Below, one piece after another: positions 33,521-45,910 of a DNA stretch of 64,000 nt. The notes under the pieces are model-generated. The model made no database searches. It saw only the letters and a program-made list of their open reading frames with translations, and was not told the DNA's origin. The stretch's first letter is position 1. Every line of letters starts with the position of its first letter. This DNA is from Hevea brasiliensis (lineage: Eukaryota; Streptophyta; Magnoliopsida; Malpighiales; Euphorbiaceae): the NCBI RefSeq assembly GCF_030052815.1, contig NC_079501.1, positions 80,558,979 to 80,622,978 on the forward strand. Direction: 5' to 3'. Position numbers and translations under genes: made by a program.

Positions 33521-35627
33521 TGAAGGAACGAAAGCGTGAAAAACACAAGTTTATACCATTGAATTCAAAAATTTTCACCTAGGGTCACATGCATCATGCA
33601 AGATTTATTTTTAACTATTTGATTTCAATGATAAACAACATATTAAAACTCTTTTAATATGTTTTTGGATCTGTATTTGCCATTTAAGATTTTAAAATTA
33701 ATCAGATTAATTTTAGAACCCTAGATTAAATCAAGAATGATTACACTAACCTCTTGATGCACTGCAACGTATTTGCGCCTTTGAGATTCATCTTCAGGAC
33801 ACCAAATATTGTCCCTCTAGCTTGTCCACACCAAGAACACCTATGGAAACCCTTGAACAGCTTCTAAAGCTTTTTCTATTAATTAGAAATTCAAGTTCTG
33901 CCTTTTAAGAGATTAGAGATGTAAACAGGATACTAGAAACAATTTCTAGTATTTTTAATTCAAGAGATTGATGGCTAATCTCTTTGAATTGATGAGAGAT
34001 GAAGAGGAAGAGAAGGAGAGCTTCAAAATGGCATGGCAAAGGAGTGTGGCTGCTGGTTGTCATATTTTTAATTCATAACAACACTCATATAGCTAGGTCA
34101 ACACATTAAACTCTTGCCACATGTCACCCTCTGATTAGTTCTAGGTTTAATTGACCCAATCACATTGTGCCAAGTGTCAAACCTATATTTAATCTTAATT
34201 TTAATCATCTTACATGATTCAAAGATATTTGGCAAGCTTATTTGTAATGCCATGTGTCACCATCTCATGGTGCCACATGTCACCCTGTGAAATGACCAAA
34301 ATGTCCCTGTGTCTTAATTTTGAGTTCTTAACCCAAAATAATTATTTCTCTTCTTCTAATCAATTTATATCAAATATAAATTAATTAATTAATCTCTATT
34401 AATTAATTTATCACTAATAAAATTCATATTTAAACACTTTAAATATAAATTTAACTTATACTATACATCCAATAATCTAGATTTGGTTTCAAGTCATGCT
34501 AGGGACTTTGCAATCTAATTGCAAACCAAACCTATTTAATTAATCAATTAAACTCTTTAATTAATTAATTAAATCATATTTAATTAGGTGACTACTTGTA
34601 TATGTATGTGACTTACTAGGCTCATCACTAATTGGCAATGAGACATGATATCAACTCTTAATATCATCAGAACTCTTTCTTACCATAAATGATTTCTCTA
34701 AATCATTTTATGCACCTCATAGACCATGGTTAACACCTAGCATAGCATGCCATGGACACCCAATTGGTAATAAGGTTTACCTTAAATGAACCTATAATCA
34801 TATGTTACCATGCACTGAAATCTCTCTGTTACAAAATCCAAACTCAAGCTGGAGTCATGGTTTATGTCAAACACCATTTGCTATGAATATTATCTTCTCT
34901 TTTAATTTCAGTTCTTGATTAAAAAGATTTTCTCATCAGAAACTCTTTTCTGATTAAATCTATCTGTCCTAGCCAGGAACTTGAAACATCAAGAACAATT
35001 TAATGAACATATGATTTTATCTCTATTTACTTAGAGGAATATACTCCATCTTGATCAACACCTACCTCCATATATAACTAGTAGGAGCCAACACATGCCC
35101 ATATACCCATACACAGTGCAAGTATGAAAGCAGTATCAAACTCAAACTACTTATATACAAGATAACTGTGCTATCTCAGGTCTAAAGATTAATGCACTGA
35201 TATGATTTATGACAAAATATTGACAAGAGTAAACTCCTTGTGCTTGTCATAAGTGTCACTAGTTCGGCCTACTTATCATTTATAAGTGCCTATCATGTTT
35301 GTCATATGGCATGAGACTCACCATTTCATCTTATTTATATCTCATATAAATAACTTGGGAACAAACATGAATACAATCTTTCTGGATAAGTCATGTCCTT
35401 ATTATGAAGTATCCTCGATTGTGAACCTATTTATGATACTTTGTACTAGAAATATTATCACTCATATTCTTAACAACTTAAGAATAGAATTTCTAACAAA
35501 ATATCAATGGACCTTTTCTATTACACATAAATATATTATGTAAATGGAAAAGTGGAAAAGCCTTTTATTAATAAAAATATGTACAAGATACATACTAAAT
35601 GATATGCTCTAGGGTATACTACTAACA
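33521..35627 (-). repeat. 3' LTR of Copia-2
   Basis: Reversed TGAAGGAACG at 33521 to ACTAACA at 35627, 2107 bp. The TATA box has changed to CTATATGAG at 34084-34092. The ORF at 35286-35543 is a shared reading of this LTR and not a gene. Confidence 0.95.
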
Positions 35628-35643
35628 ATCTCCCACTAGCACT
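35628..35643 (-). other. Copia-2 polypurine tract
   Basis: On the minus strand GTGCTAGTGGGAGATT immediately precedes the 3' LTR, as in Copia-1. Confidence 0.8.
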
Positions 35644-36625
35644 AGAGCCATTCATTACAATATCTTACAACTATCTTCTCAAGATGTCGGTCTAGCTGAG
35701 TCTGTGACATAGGCTTAGTGAATGGATCAGCTGGATTTTCAGCTGATGCTATTTTCTGTATGGCTACATCGCCTCGGCCAACTATTTCTCTGATAATGTG
35801 GTGGCGCCTTTCTATGTGTTTGGATTTTTGGTGAGACCTTGGTTCCTTAGCCTGTATGACTACTCCATTGCTGCCACAGTGTAGTGGAACTACTGACTCA
35901 ATGGAAGGAACTACTGCAAGTTCTGTCACGAACTTCTTTATCCAAACGACTTCCTTTGCAGCATCTGATGCAGCAATATACTCAGCCTCTATAGTGGAAT
36001 CTACAGTCGTGCTCTGTTTAGAACTCTTCCAACTGACTGCACCTCCATTACAAATGAACACATATCCAGATGTAGACTTTCTATCATCGATATCTGATTT
36101 GAAATCAAAATCAGTATAACCATCCAATTGCAAGTCTCCACCTCCATAGATCAAGAATATATCCTTAGTTCTTCTCAAGTACTTAAGGATATTCTTGACA
36201 GCTATCCAGTGTTCCAAACCTAGATTGGATTGATACCTGCTAGTCAAACTAACAGTATATGTGATATCCGACCTAGTACACAACATTGCATACATTAAAC
36301 TTCCAATAGCCGAAGCATATGGAATCCTGGCTATTTTATCTCTTTCTTCAGGTGTCTTTGGAGACATCTCTTTAGAAAGATGGATACCATGTCTCACTGG
36401 TAATAATCCTCTCTTGGAATCAAGCATGTTAAACCTCTTTAACACCTTTTCCAAGTATAGACTTTGGGATAAACCAATTATTCTTTTCGCTCTACCTCTA
36501 TAGATGCGAATCCCAAGAATATAGGTTACCTCCCCTAAGTCTTTCATGGAGAATGTATTTGATAACCATATCTTTACAGTTGTCAACATACCTATGTCAT
36601 TACCCATCAACAGTATGTCATCCAC
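35642..36625 (-). pseudogene. Copia-2 RT C-terminal part and RNase H
   Basis: 327 open codons, the longest coding piece of the copia pair. It begins inside the catalytic YVDDILLMG. It continues through SMKDLGEVTYILGIRIYRGR, YAMLCTRSDITYTVS, DGYTDFDFKSDIDDRKSTSG, TTVDSTIEAEYIAASDAAKE and the HCGSNGV segment, to NPADPFTKPMSQTQLDRHLEK. In copia RNase H the HCGSNGV position normally reads CDN, so a catalytic Asp appears replaced by Gly. The protein ends NEWL next to the polypurine tract. Confidence 0.9.
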
Positions 36626-37249
36626 ATATAAGACAAGGAAAGTGATAGCACTGTCACTAACCTTCTTATATACACATGGCTCATCTTCATTTTTGATAAA
36701 ACCAAAGGATTTAATGGCTTCATCAAAATGGATGTTCTAAATCCTCGAAGCTTGTTTCAACCCATAGATAGATCGCTTTAGCTTGCATACTTTAGAACCA
36801 TCTTGGGATTCAAAACCCCTAGGTTGTTCCATGAAAATGTTTTCTTCAATGTATCCATTGAGAAAAGCTATTTTGACATCCATTTGCCAAATCTCATAAT
36901 CATAGTATGCAGTTATTGCTAATAGAATCCTAATTGATTTAAGCATGGCAACAGGCGTGAAAGTCTCCTCATAGTCGATTCCTTGCCTTTAGCGAAACCC
37001 TTTCGCTACTAGCCTTGCCTTATAGGTCTCTACCTTTCCATCAGAATCAATTTTCTTCTTGAAAACCCATTTGTTCCCTATAGGTACAATACCTTCAAGT
37101 GGGTCAACAAGATCCCAAACTTGATTCTTATACATGGAATCAATTTCAGATTTCATAGCATCAATCCATTTTGAAGAGTCTATATCTGATATAGCTTCTT
37201 CATAGGTAAGTGGATCATCTCCATGATCTAATTCTTCATGAGTTGACAA
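36626..37249 (-). pseudogene. Copia-2 RT N-terminal part
   Basis: Same frame as the downstream piece. 37249-36989 has SKWIDAMKSEIDSMYKNQVW, PIGNKWVFKKKIDSDGK and [11 protein letters not shown]. 36946-36737 has ILLAITAYYDYEIWQMDVKI, FMEQPRGFESQDG and SIYGLKQASR. TAA at 36989-36991 is CAA in Copia-1, and TAG at 36737-36739 is TGG in Copia-1. Apart from these two stops the RT is close to complete. Confidence 0.9.
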
Positions 37250-38235
37250 CTCTTGTTCTTCTTCATGAAGGAAACATATCTCACTGGTGGGTGAGATACC
37301 CTGGTTGTTCTACGAGGAATAGCTGTAGATGTTTCATCAATGGGTGTAGGTTGACTAAATGGATCTATATCCATCTGATCTATTGGTTGGTCAGAATTCT
37401 CCAATTCCAACTCTATTTGCCTTCCTTTGCCACATTCTTGAACAAACTGTTGTTCAAGAAATGTGGCATCTCTACTTATCACAACCTTTTGTGAAGTAGG
37501 CAAATAAAAATAATATCCAAAACTATCTTTTGGATATTTATCAAATCGACCCTTTTCTGATCTGGTTTCCAATTTATCAGTGTTCAACTTTTTGATATAA
37601 GCTGAACAACCCCAAATCCTAACATGCTTAAGACTTGGTTTTCTTCCTTGCCATATCTCATAAGGTGTGGAAGAAACTGATTTTGATAGAATCCTATTCT
37701 GAATATACAAAGCTGATTCTAATGTAAATCCCCAAAAGGAGATTGGCATATCAGTATAGCTCATCATACTACGTACCATATCCAATAAGGTACGATTTCT
37801 CCTTTCAGATACACCATTTAGTTGTGGCGTTCCTGGAGGAGTCAGCTGGGAAACAATGCCATGCTCTCTCAAGTATTCATCAAATTCAGTACTCAAATAT
37901 TCACCTCCACGATTTGATCGAAGAGCTTTAGTACTCTTTCCTGTTTGATTTTCTACCTCAGATTTAAATTCTTTGAACTTTTTAAAGGATTCATGTTTGT
38001 ATTTCATCAAATGCAAATACCCAAACCTTGATTTATCAACAGTAAAGGTAATAAAAGAATTAAAGCCCCTTCTAGCCATTTCTTTAAATGGACCACATAC
38101 ATCACTATGTATTAGCTCTAAAATATTTTCAGCTCTTAGCCCTTGTCCAACAAAGGGTGATCTAGTCATTTTGCCTTGAAGGCAAGATTTACAAGTTGGA
38201 GTAGGCTCAGAGCCCAATGAGGATAAAATCCCCAT
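37228..38235 (-). pseudogene. Copia-2 integrase and linker
   Basis: 335 open codons: zinc-domain end CKSCLQGKMTRSPF, HSDVCGPFKEMARRGF with the first catalytic Asp, ALRSNRGGEYLS where the second catalytic Asp is Asn (Copia-1 has RSDRGG), and LNGVSERRNRT with the Glu. The C-terminal part includes IWGCSAYIKKLNTDK. The linker DQMDIDPFSQPTPIDET follows. It overlaps the RT piece in another frame. The Asp-to-Asn change alone should inactivate strand transfer. Confidence 0.9.
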
Positions 38236-39049
38236 TTTCTCTAATTTTGCAATCCTATCTTCTGCAACATTACTTAATCTTAAGTGCCAAATATATTTTG
38301 AATTTTGAGTTAATTTTCATCATGGCATTGCATTCTTTTAGATCACTTGCATTCATTTTGTGTTTGTCATTATTATCCAAATAATAAAGACCATCATTCA
38401 TATAACCCGAACCAACATATTTATTTCCAAAATAAATATTGTAAACATCATCTGTGAACTGAAATTCATAGCCATTTCTAGTCAAACTAGATATAGAAAT
38501 GATGTTCTTAAAAGTATCAGGTACATATAAAATTTTATCCAAACACAAAACATGTCCAAACATGTAAAAAAATTTAGACCCTATGGCTAAAACTTCAACA
38601 GTTGAGCCATTGCCAATCCGGACTCTAACATCTTGAGAACGCAAGCTGCTACTATTTGCTAGTTCCTGCATATAATTAGAAATGTGAGAACTGGCACCAG
38701 TATCTAAAACCCAAGCTGTAGATGAACTATGAGTATCATCAGAATCTAAATAACAAGATATGGACATACCTTCCAAAGATCTATCCTTCTTGTCCTTCAG
38801 AGAAACAAGATACTCTAGGCAGTTCCTTTTCCAGTGCTCATCCTTCTGGCAGTGGAAATTCTTTCCTTTGCCTCCATCAGTTTTAGTCTTCCCTTTTTGT
38901 TTAGCTATTTTCTTAGAAGGACCAGGAATTTGAGGTTTCTTTTTCTTATTGCCCTTCTTCTTGTTGGACTTTCCAGTAGAAGAAGATGCAATCAAAGCTA
39001 CCTCTTTTCCTTTATTACCCGGCATATTCTTTTGGGCAATAACCAGCAT
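38236..39049 (-). pseudogene. Copia-2 gag end, protease and GAG-pre-integrase
   Basis: 38270-39049 is open for 259 codons. It has the Lys-rich tract KSNKKKGNKKKKPQ and a zinc knuckle NFHCQKDEHWKRNC, in which the first Cys is Asn and a Gly is Glu. The protease active site TAWVLDTGASSHIS follows. The pre-integrase segment continues to a frame change near 38290. Copia-1 keeps the first Cys but has a stop in the knuckle. Confidence 0.9.
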
Positions 39050-39626
39050 GTTGAGTAAACCAGCTAAGGTGCATTCCTATTGATTCATATGGATATTTGT
39101 CACAAAATTCCCAAAAGACTCAGGAAGGGACTGAAGGATCAAATCCGTCTGTAGTTGGAAATCCATGTTGAAGTCAAGATGTTCCAACTGCTCAATCAGC
39201 CGAATCATCTTGTGGACATGATCCCCAACATTCTGTCCCTCAGACATCCTCATGCGAATTTGCCTAGATATCTCATACCTAGCATTCCTCATGCTCACCA
39301 TACAACTCTTGTAGGTGAAGGAGGATCTCACTCGCACTCTGCATGTTCTCATGCTGCTTCTGTAACTCATTACTCATGGAAGCAAGCATGTAACACTTAG
39401 CTCTCATATCATGCTCCTTCCACTTGTCCAAAGTTTCATGTTCCTCTTGAGTGGCCTCTGGAGGTGAGGGACCAGGAACATTTGAATCTAGAACATATCC
39501 TATATTTTCAAGGTTCAGGACAAGTTTCAAATTTCTTAGCCAATGAGAGAGATTAGGTCCTGTCAACCTATTGCGATCAAGTATGCTAGCAAGGATATTG
39601 GATGGTGGTGGTTGTTCTGTGCTCAT
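39050..39626 (-). pseudogene. Copia-2 gag N-terminal part
   Basis: ATG at 39626 opens STEQPPPSNILASILDRNRL and LTGPNLSHWLRNLKLVLNLE for 115 codons. Near 39300 the frame changes and the gag core (RISEGQNV-like, VHKMIRLIEQLEHLDFN, LQSLPESFGNFVTN) continues in the frame used downstream. A stop near 39077 separates it from the next piece. Confidence 0.9.
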
Positions 39627-41327
39627 TATTATCAGAAAATTAATTGCAGAAAATAACCAGATTAATTAGTAAATATATCAAGTAATTAACCAAAATGATT
39701 ATGGTTTATTAATCAAATTGGTCCTCCCACTAACTTAGCGAATCCTACACTTCCAAAGTAGAAAACGGAAATCCTAGTTGGATGGATTTCTAGTGTGTGA
39801 TTGAATTCTTATAATTCTATTGATCATCTTCAGGTACATCCGTTATTGGAATTACAATAAACTATAAGTGAGCAACTCCTTGCCCATCACATCTCATGTG
39901 AGGTTCAATCCTTTACCTAGCCCCTAATGCTCAAAATCTCAGGTACATCCATTATTGACTTATCTTGCATTAGTTAAGTTGATCCCATTGAGCCAGTAAT
40001 TATGCAAATAATTTTAATGTCCTCAGGTACATCCAATATTGGCCACCAAACCATTTACATATTTACAACATCTCATGCTTAACAATTATTCTTAAGAAAA
40101 TCTCTTAAATTAATTGCATCTTATGCAACTATTTAAAATTTCTTAAAATAATTATCCCAATGGAGGGCCTATGTTATAATTACTTGAATTATAGCATTTC
40201 CAACTTAATCATTTGTTTGGAAGATTTTATGGTCATCCTAATTACTATTTAGGTCTCACTTTGCACATTATCCATTCAGCATGCATATATCATATAATTG
40301 CATACATTCCCATACATCTCATGCATTCATGGATAAGCAGTAAATATGGTATGATCATGGACTTTCTAAGGGATTCAATTCTGAGCCACCAAGAATTGAA
40401 TCAGGGCATTCCTAGGTGCATTTCATTCATTCATTTTACAAGAGTTGCTAAAGGAGTACATAATCAGCACTTGATCTTGAATTCCTCCCACTGGTCCCAC
40501 CAATGCTCTTGACCTCCTTGAACTTCTTGCAATCCAATTACATAGTAATCCTTGGCATACCAAGGCGAATTTACAAGAACTTAAATAAATGAAATTACAA
40601 CTCAAAAATTATTACAAACTTAATAATAAATGCCCAAAATAAATTAAAATTAATTAATTAATTTACAATCCCAAAGAAACATACAAGAAATAAATCCAAT
40701 CACATTAGTCTTTTATAGTCCATGATCATCCATCATGCATATCACTATTTAACAATTAAATAAAACATACATACTTAAATTAAATTGAATATCTCATATT
40801 CAACTTAAAAATTCAGATTTGAATATGATTCAAATAAATTTAAAAATTCATATTTGAATCTCATTCAAACAAATTTAAAAATTCAGATTTGAATCACATT
40901 CAAACAACCTTAAAAATTCAGATTTGAATCACATTCAAACATTTCTTAAAAAATCAGATTTGAATCATATTCAAACATTTTAAAAAAATCAGATCTGAAT
41001 ATTATTCAATCAACTTTAAAAATTCAGATTTGAATATGATTCAAACAACTTTAAAAATTCAGATTTGAATCACATTCAAACAATTTTTAAAATTCAGATT
41101 TGAATCACATTCAAATAATTTTTAAAATTCTGATTTGAAACATAATTTAATTGTGTGATTAAAACTACTAATTAAACACTTTAATTAGTCAAGGAATAGG
41201 CCTTAGATCATACAACAATTGCAGAATTAAAAGCCAAACTTTGAACCACCCATGGAAGCCAAACCATGCGCACCATTGATGGTGTTTTTCAAGCATGCCG
41301 GCACACCTCAATTGCAACCAGCAATGG
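39627..41327 (-). other. Copia-2 leader, gag-proximal part
   Basis: Untranslated sequence with the three CAGGTACATCC-type motifs (39832, 39940, 40023), the hairpin CCTTGG-CATA-CCAAGG (40550-40565) and the minisatellite (40806-41150). It is cut at 41328 by a solo gypsy LTR and continues as 45823-45896 up to the primer site. Confidence 0.85.
40806..41150 (-). repeat. 35-bp minisatellite in the Copia-2 leader
   Basis: About 10 units of AATTCAGATTTGAATCACAT type followed by TCAAACAA and an A-rich spacer. It corresponds to the 12-unit array at 21988-22398 in Copia-1. Confidence 0.85.
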
Positions 41328-42808
41328 TGTAACATCCTCCCCGTAGCAACTCCGTGCATTCTACTGTTCCGGTGATCGGTGTCGGGAACGTCCGGTGCCC
41401 AAATCTCAGCTAGAACGTCCGGAAAAATATTCAAATCAAAGTGAGGGACCATAATTAACTCAAATATTAATAAGAAAAATTTAGTAAAAATTTTAGAAAT
41501 AAAATACAACCAAGTCAAATGAGCCGGTGCCCAAGCGAAGGGTAACCAGAGGGAAGTTGCGGTTCTCGCAACGAGGAGCCCTAGACCCGGGAAAAATTTC
41601 ATAAAATAATTTTTGGGACTCCAGAGAAGGGTCATTGAGGTTCCTATGGCATTAGAATGCCAAGAAAATATTTAGAAAAATTTTTCAATTGGTACAGACA
41701 ATTTTGACCCGTTAAGCCAAACGGAGGGCATTTTGGTCATTTCGCCTTCAGAGGTGATTTTTGGCTGACTTGTCCAGTTAAGTAAATAATTAATATGACA
41801 TAAAATATGAATAAATATTGCTAAAAATTAAATTGAAATGTGGTAGAAAAGAAAAGCAAAGAAAAATCAAAATAATGCAAATAATGACATCACATGATGT
41901 CATTTATAAATTACCAACCAATCACAAGCTAATAAGCTTTCTTAAATACTTAAAAGAGACAAATTAAAGACCAAAGGAAAGGAAAAAAAAACGTGAGCAG
42001 CCATTTTCATCCTCCCAACCAGCCGAAAATGTCTTTCTCTCCTCCATAAACATTTTCTTTCATCTCTCTTTCATTCCCATGAATTCTCACTATTAAAACC
42101 TAAATTGCCTTCATTAAAAATTGTTTACCTCTTTTGGGGAAGTGTTTGGTTACTAAGAAAAGTTAAGGAAATGAAGGATTGTGAAGGGACAAAAAGCTCA
42201 TGCAAAGGTTAGTGCTTACTTATGCTAATATTCCTTTATTTCCATGTTAAGGACTTGAATTTAGTATGAAATTGTAAGTTAAATGGACTAAATTCATGTG
42301 TATACATACCATGGATTTCAGCTGCCCTAAGGAAGGAATAGGATTGAGTGTTGATGATGGACTTAGAATGAATTAGAGCTTATGTTTAAAGTGTATAAAC
42401 ACATATATAATGAATGGAAGTGTGTAACTAAGGTGTATGGGTGAATTGCAATGAGAAATTAGGGTTTTAAGGGTGAAAATTGGACTTGGCATTTGAATTG
42501 AGTAATGGACATTTTAGTGGTCAATTAGTGACCATTTTAAGTATTTTGACCATGAATTGAACTGAAAAATAGGATTGCAAAGTGAAGATGTAGGCTGCCC
42601 TAGGACAGCAGCAGAGGGACTGAAAATTCAGTCCAATTACATAGCCATAACTTGGGCTGTGTTGGTCCAATTGGTGTTTGGCCAATTGGACATAAAACTA
42701 GGCTTATATTGACACATTTTTGCTGAAGAAACCATGCCCAAAAGACCAAAGCAAGAGGACCAAAACTTGGCCTCAATCCGGATCCCCTGCAACAGCCCCT
42801 GCAGAAAT

Positions 42809-42839
42809 GACCAAATGAACAGTAACTGTTCATTTGGCC
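42809..42839 (+). repeat. 31-bp near-perfect palindrome in solo LTR
   Basis: GACCAAATGAACAGT, one central base, then ACTGTTCATTTGGCC. The 15-base arms have one mismatch. The sister LTR has it at 18063-18093. Confidence 0.85.
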
Positions 42840-44564
42840 ATAACTCACTGTAGATTTGGTCAATTGACCTGAAATTTTTACAGCAACAATTTAAGACATA
42901 GAAAAACAACTTTCATGAAGAAACCTACCCCAAATTATGAGCAGAACCTAACCCAAATGGCAGTCACAAGCATCGTTCAAACTCGCAACTCTGCAGATTT
43001 TCATTTGAGCAGTAATGTTTGGATGGCTATAACTCTCTCTAGAAAACTCGGATTTAGGCGATTCTTGAACCGATGAAAACCTAAGGCATAGTAGAACATT
43101 TCATATGAAGAAAGTTAGACCAAATTATGAACTTAACTTGATCAAATTACTGACCAAAGTTGGACCAAAATCTGCCAAAACCCAAAAGTGCAGCATGAAC
43201 AGTGCATGTGAACAGTAAACTTATTTTGGCCATAACTTGAGCTACAAAACTCCAAATGGAGTGATTCAAAAAAGGAAATTCAAATAGACAAAATAAGGAA
43301 CAACTTTCATGTTTACCATTTCCTCAAATTCCTACTGCAATAGTGCCCAATGGAATAGTAAAGTTGAGTTAGCAAAATTGAAAATTTTGCTTCTCTTGGT
43401 TTAAGCTTAGAAATGGTATTAATGCTTAATGCCAACAAGTTTTAAATGAAAAATGTAGTATGTTTGAAGTGCCAAAGTCAATGTACATATTTTCTATGCA
43501 AAAGTCAATATTTTTGTTGACCAATGAGGTGAATAGTGTCACCAAAACAAAAAATTGGCAATTTTGCCAAAATGACCTAAGCTTTGAGAAAGTGACCAAA
43601 ACCAACAAGTTTTGAATACAAAATGTGGTATGTTGGGAGTATTAAAACCAATGTACCTATTGTTTATGCAAAAGTCAATATTTTAGTTGACTAATGAAAT
43701 GAATAGTGACACCAAAACTTGAAATTCAAAATTTGAAATTAGAAATGCATCTAGGGGACTTTAAATTGCAATTGGCAATTAATACTAGCAAATGTAAAAC
43801 TCAAAATGTGGGATCTTGGTGTAATAAGAATTAATATATCCATTAAGTATAAAAAGGTCAACATTTTGGTTGACTAGTAAGGTGAATAGTAATCAAAATG
43901 ATTAGTAAATTAAGATGAAGACCTAGAACCAATTCTAAGCTTAAATGCTTAGAATTGTATGACAAATATGGACTATGCATCCTAGTCAAAATTGTTAAAA
44001 AGAAATTTAGGCCATAAATTTGAAATCCATGAAATATTCATGGATTACTTGAAACATGAAAAATAAGTCACCTAATTGATGTGAATAGATAGTTAGAGCA
44101 CATATGCTCATCACAAATGGAATTCATAAAATATTAGAAACTCAACTTGAAATATAAAATTTGTAATTACATAAGTAGATTCTTGAATGTATAAATGAGA
44201 AAGGAAAAATGTTTTGAATACAATGGTACATGTGAACCATTGTTTAGAATTGTGATCAATATGAATAACATAATGAATGGACAAATAAACCGTATTAATG
44301 TATGAATGAGACATTAGTTCTCATTATTGTAAAGAGAAGAAGTATTTTGAGTACAATGGCATAAAAGGATAATTGATGTGAATTGTGATCATATAAATGA
44401 TCAAATGAATGTATGAATTATGATTGAAATTTATCATGAAATAATGAAGTCATAAAGCACAATATATTAATATTTTAAAATATTAAATGCCCTAGTGTAC
44501 CTAACAAGATTGGTTTGGATAGTTTGGCATGCCAATAGGGTATTGTTTTAGCAGTACTGCAAAA

Positions 44565-44663
44565 GGCTTTATGCCTGTATTCATGGCTTTATGCCCGTAT
44601 TCATGGCTTTTATGCCCGTATTCATGGCTTTTATGCCCGATTATGTGATATCATGGCTTTTAG
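44565..44663 (+). repeat. 21-bp minisatellite, about four units, in solo LTR
   Basis: Units of CATGGCTTTTATGCCCGTAT type. The last unit is expanded and degenerate. The sister LTR has two units at 16311-16351. Confidence 0.8.
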
Positions 44664-45127
44664 CCATACTGACTGCATACGTGGTTGACGTTCTGCGTCC
44701 CATGGTATGACGGCCCGAGGCACCGCGGTGTCCAGTGCCAACGACCCGTTATCCAGTCCAGCCGTCTAGTATAGGTTACTTGGGCAGTCAATTAAAGTAT
44801 TATTCAGTTCAGGCAGCTAAGTTAAGTTAAGATCCAGTACAATTAAATTAAGTATTGAATGAATAAGCAAAAGAGATTAGCAAAAGAAACATAACAAAAA
44901 TATAAATTGCAAAACCATACAGACTTGAAATATAATACAGATAGAATAAATTATATATTTGCTAGTATTACTGAAAAGTTATAAACTAAGCACTTCCAAA
45001 GAGGAACAAACTAGTATATAAGATCGTTGATACTAGAAATACCATACCAAATTAAATTGATTCTTGAGTATCTGAATTATCATTTCTTTCTTTCTTTACT
45101 TGTATATATTATTTCTGGTTATATTAT

Positions 45128-45174
45128 TGCACCACTAAGCAGAAATGCTTAGCGCGATGGAATTGCTTCCTCGC
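45128..45174 (+). promoter_or_regulatory. TGCACCA motif with double hairpin (solo LTR)
   Basis: TGCACCA at 45128-45134. Stem CTAAGC (45135-45140) with GCTTAG (45147-45152). Second stem GCGA-T-GGAA (45154-45162) with TTCCTCGC (45167-45174). A TATA-like TATATATT lies about 25 bp upstream of TGCACCA. Confidence 0.6.
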
Positions 45175-45896
45175 AGTATCAAGGTAAAACCAGAGATCGT
45201 CGATCGAGATTTTTGGAGTCCAGATCTGCAGAAGTGTCAGAAGAGTTCAAGATTGTCACCTCCTCAGCAATGCATGTAGATAGGGCTCATTTTATACATG
45301 TTATGTATATTGTTCATTCCTAGCACATTGTAAATTATTTGTATATCTTGTACAAAATAAACTCATGTAATTAACCTATGAATTATGGAAGCTATTCAAA
45401 GTAAGTATTTTAGTATGTGAATTGAATTTGAGTTATAATGAGATTATACTTGTGAATATTGAGATATTGAAAATCTAATGAGATTTCTGAGAAATCTGGA
45501 TACTGTATTGAGATACATTATGTTTGAAAAATTTTGAGACTATTAAGTTTGAGAAATTGCTTATATATTGAAATTGTCTTTGGCAGGTTCAGAAGAACTG
45601 TTAGTCCAAATTACAGCCGACACTTTGTCGGATTATCATTAAAATTTTTGAAATTTCCAATTTAGTTAGATTTTGATAAAAGTAAAAATAGCCTAAATCT
45701 TCAATAAAGTTTTTGAATAAATAAATCAAGAACTGTAATGAAATCAGATAAAATAGAGTGCTCCGGCACACTGAGTGGCATAACTTGCTCGGCTACACTG
45801 TAGTCGGGTAAGGGGTGTCACAAATGGATAAATCATGTCATAATCAAAACACACAATTAAATCATATAATTAACAATCTAAATGGCAAATATAGTG

Positions 45897-45908
45897 GCTC
45901 TGATACCA
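45897..45908 (-). other. Copia-2 primer-binding site (tRNA-Met type)
   Basis: The minus strand reads TGGTATCAGAGC, a perfect match to the usual plant initiator tRNA-Met site, two bases inside the 5' LTR. Confidence 0.95.
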
Positions 45909-45910
45909 AT

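Larger units (their letters stand above)
41328..45822 (+). repeat. Solo gypsy LTR, 4.50 kb, with AATGG target duplication
   Basis: TGTAACATCC to GGGGTGTCACA, flanked by AATGG at 41323-41327 and 45823-45827. It is an inverted sister of the LTR at 15293-20161: the first and last ~80 bp and many internal blocks are nearly identical. It has no primer site, polypurine tract or coding domain. It interrupts the Copia-2 leader. It includes U3 periodic repeats around 42590-43300 and the palindrome at 42809-42839. Weak ORFs at 41189-41635 and 42600-42909 are mirrored in the sister and reflect shared descent. Confidence 0.9.
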
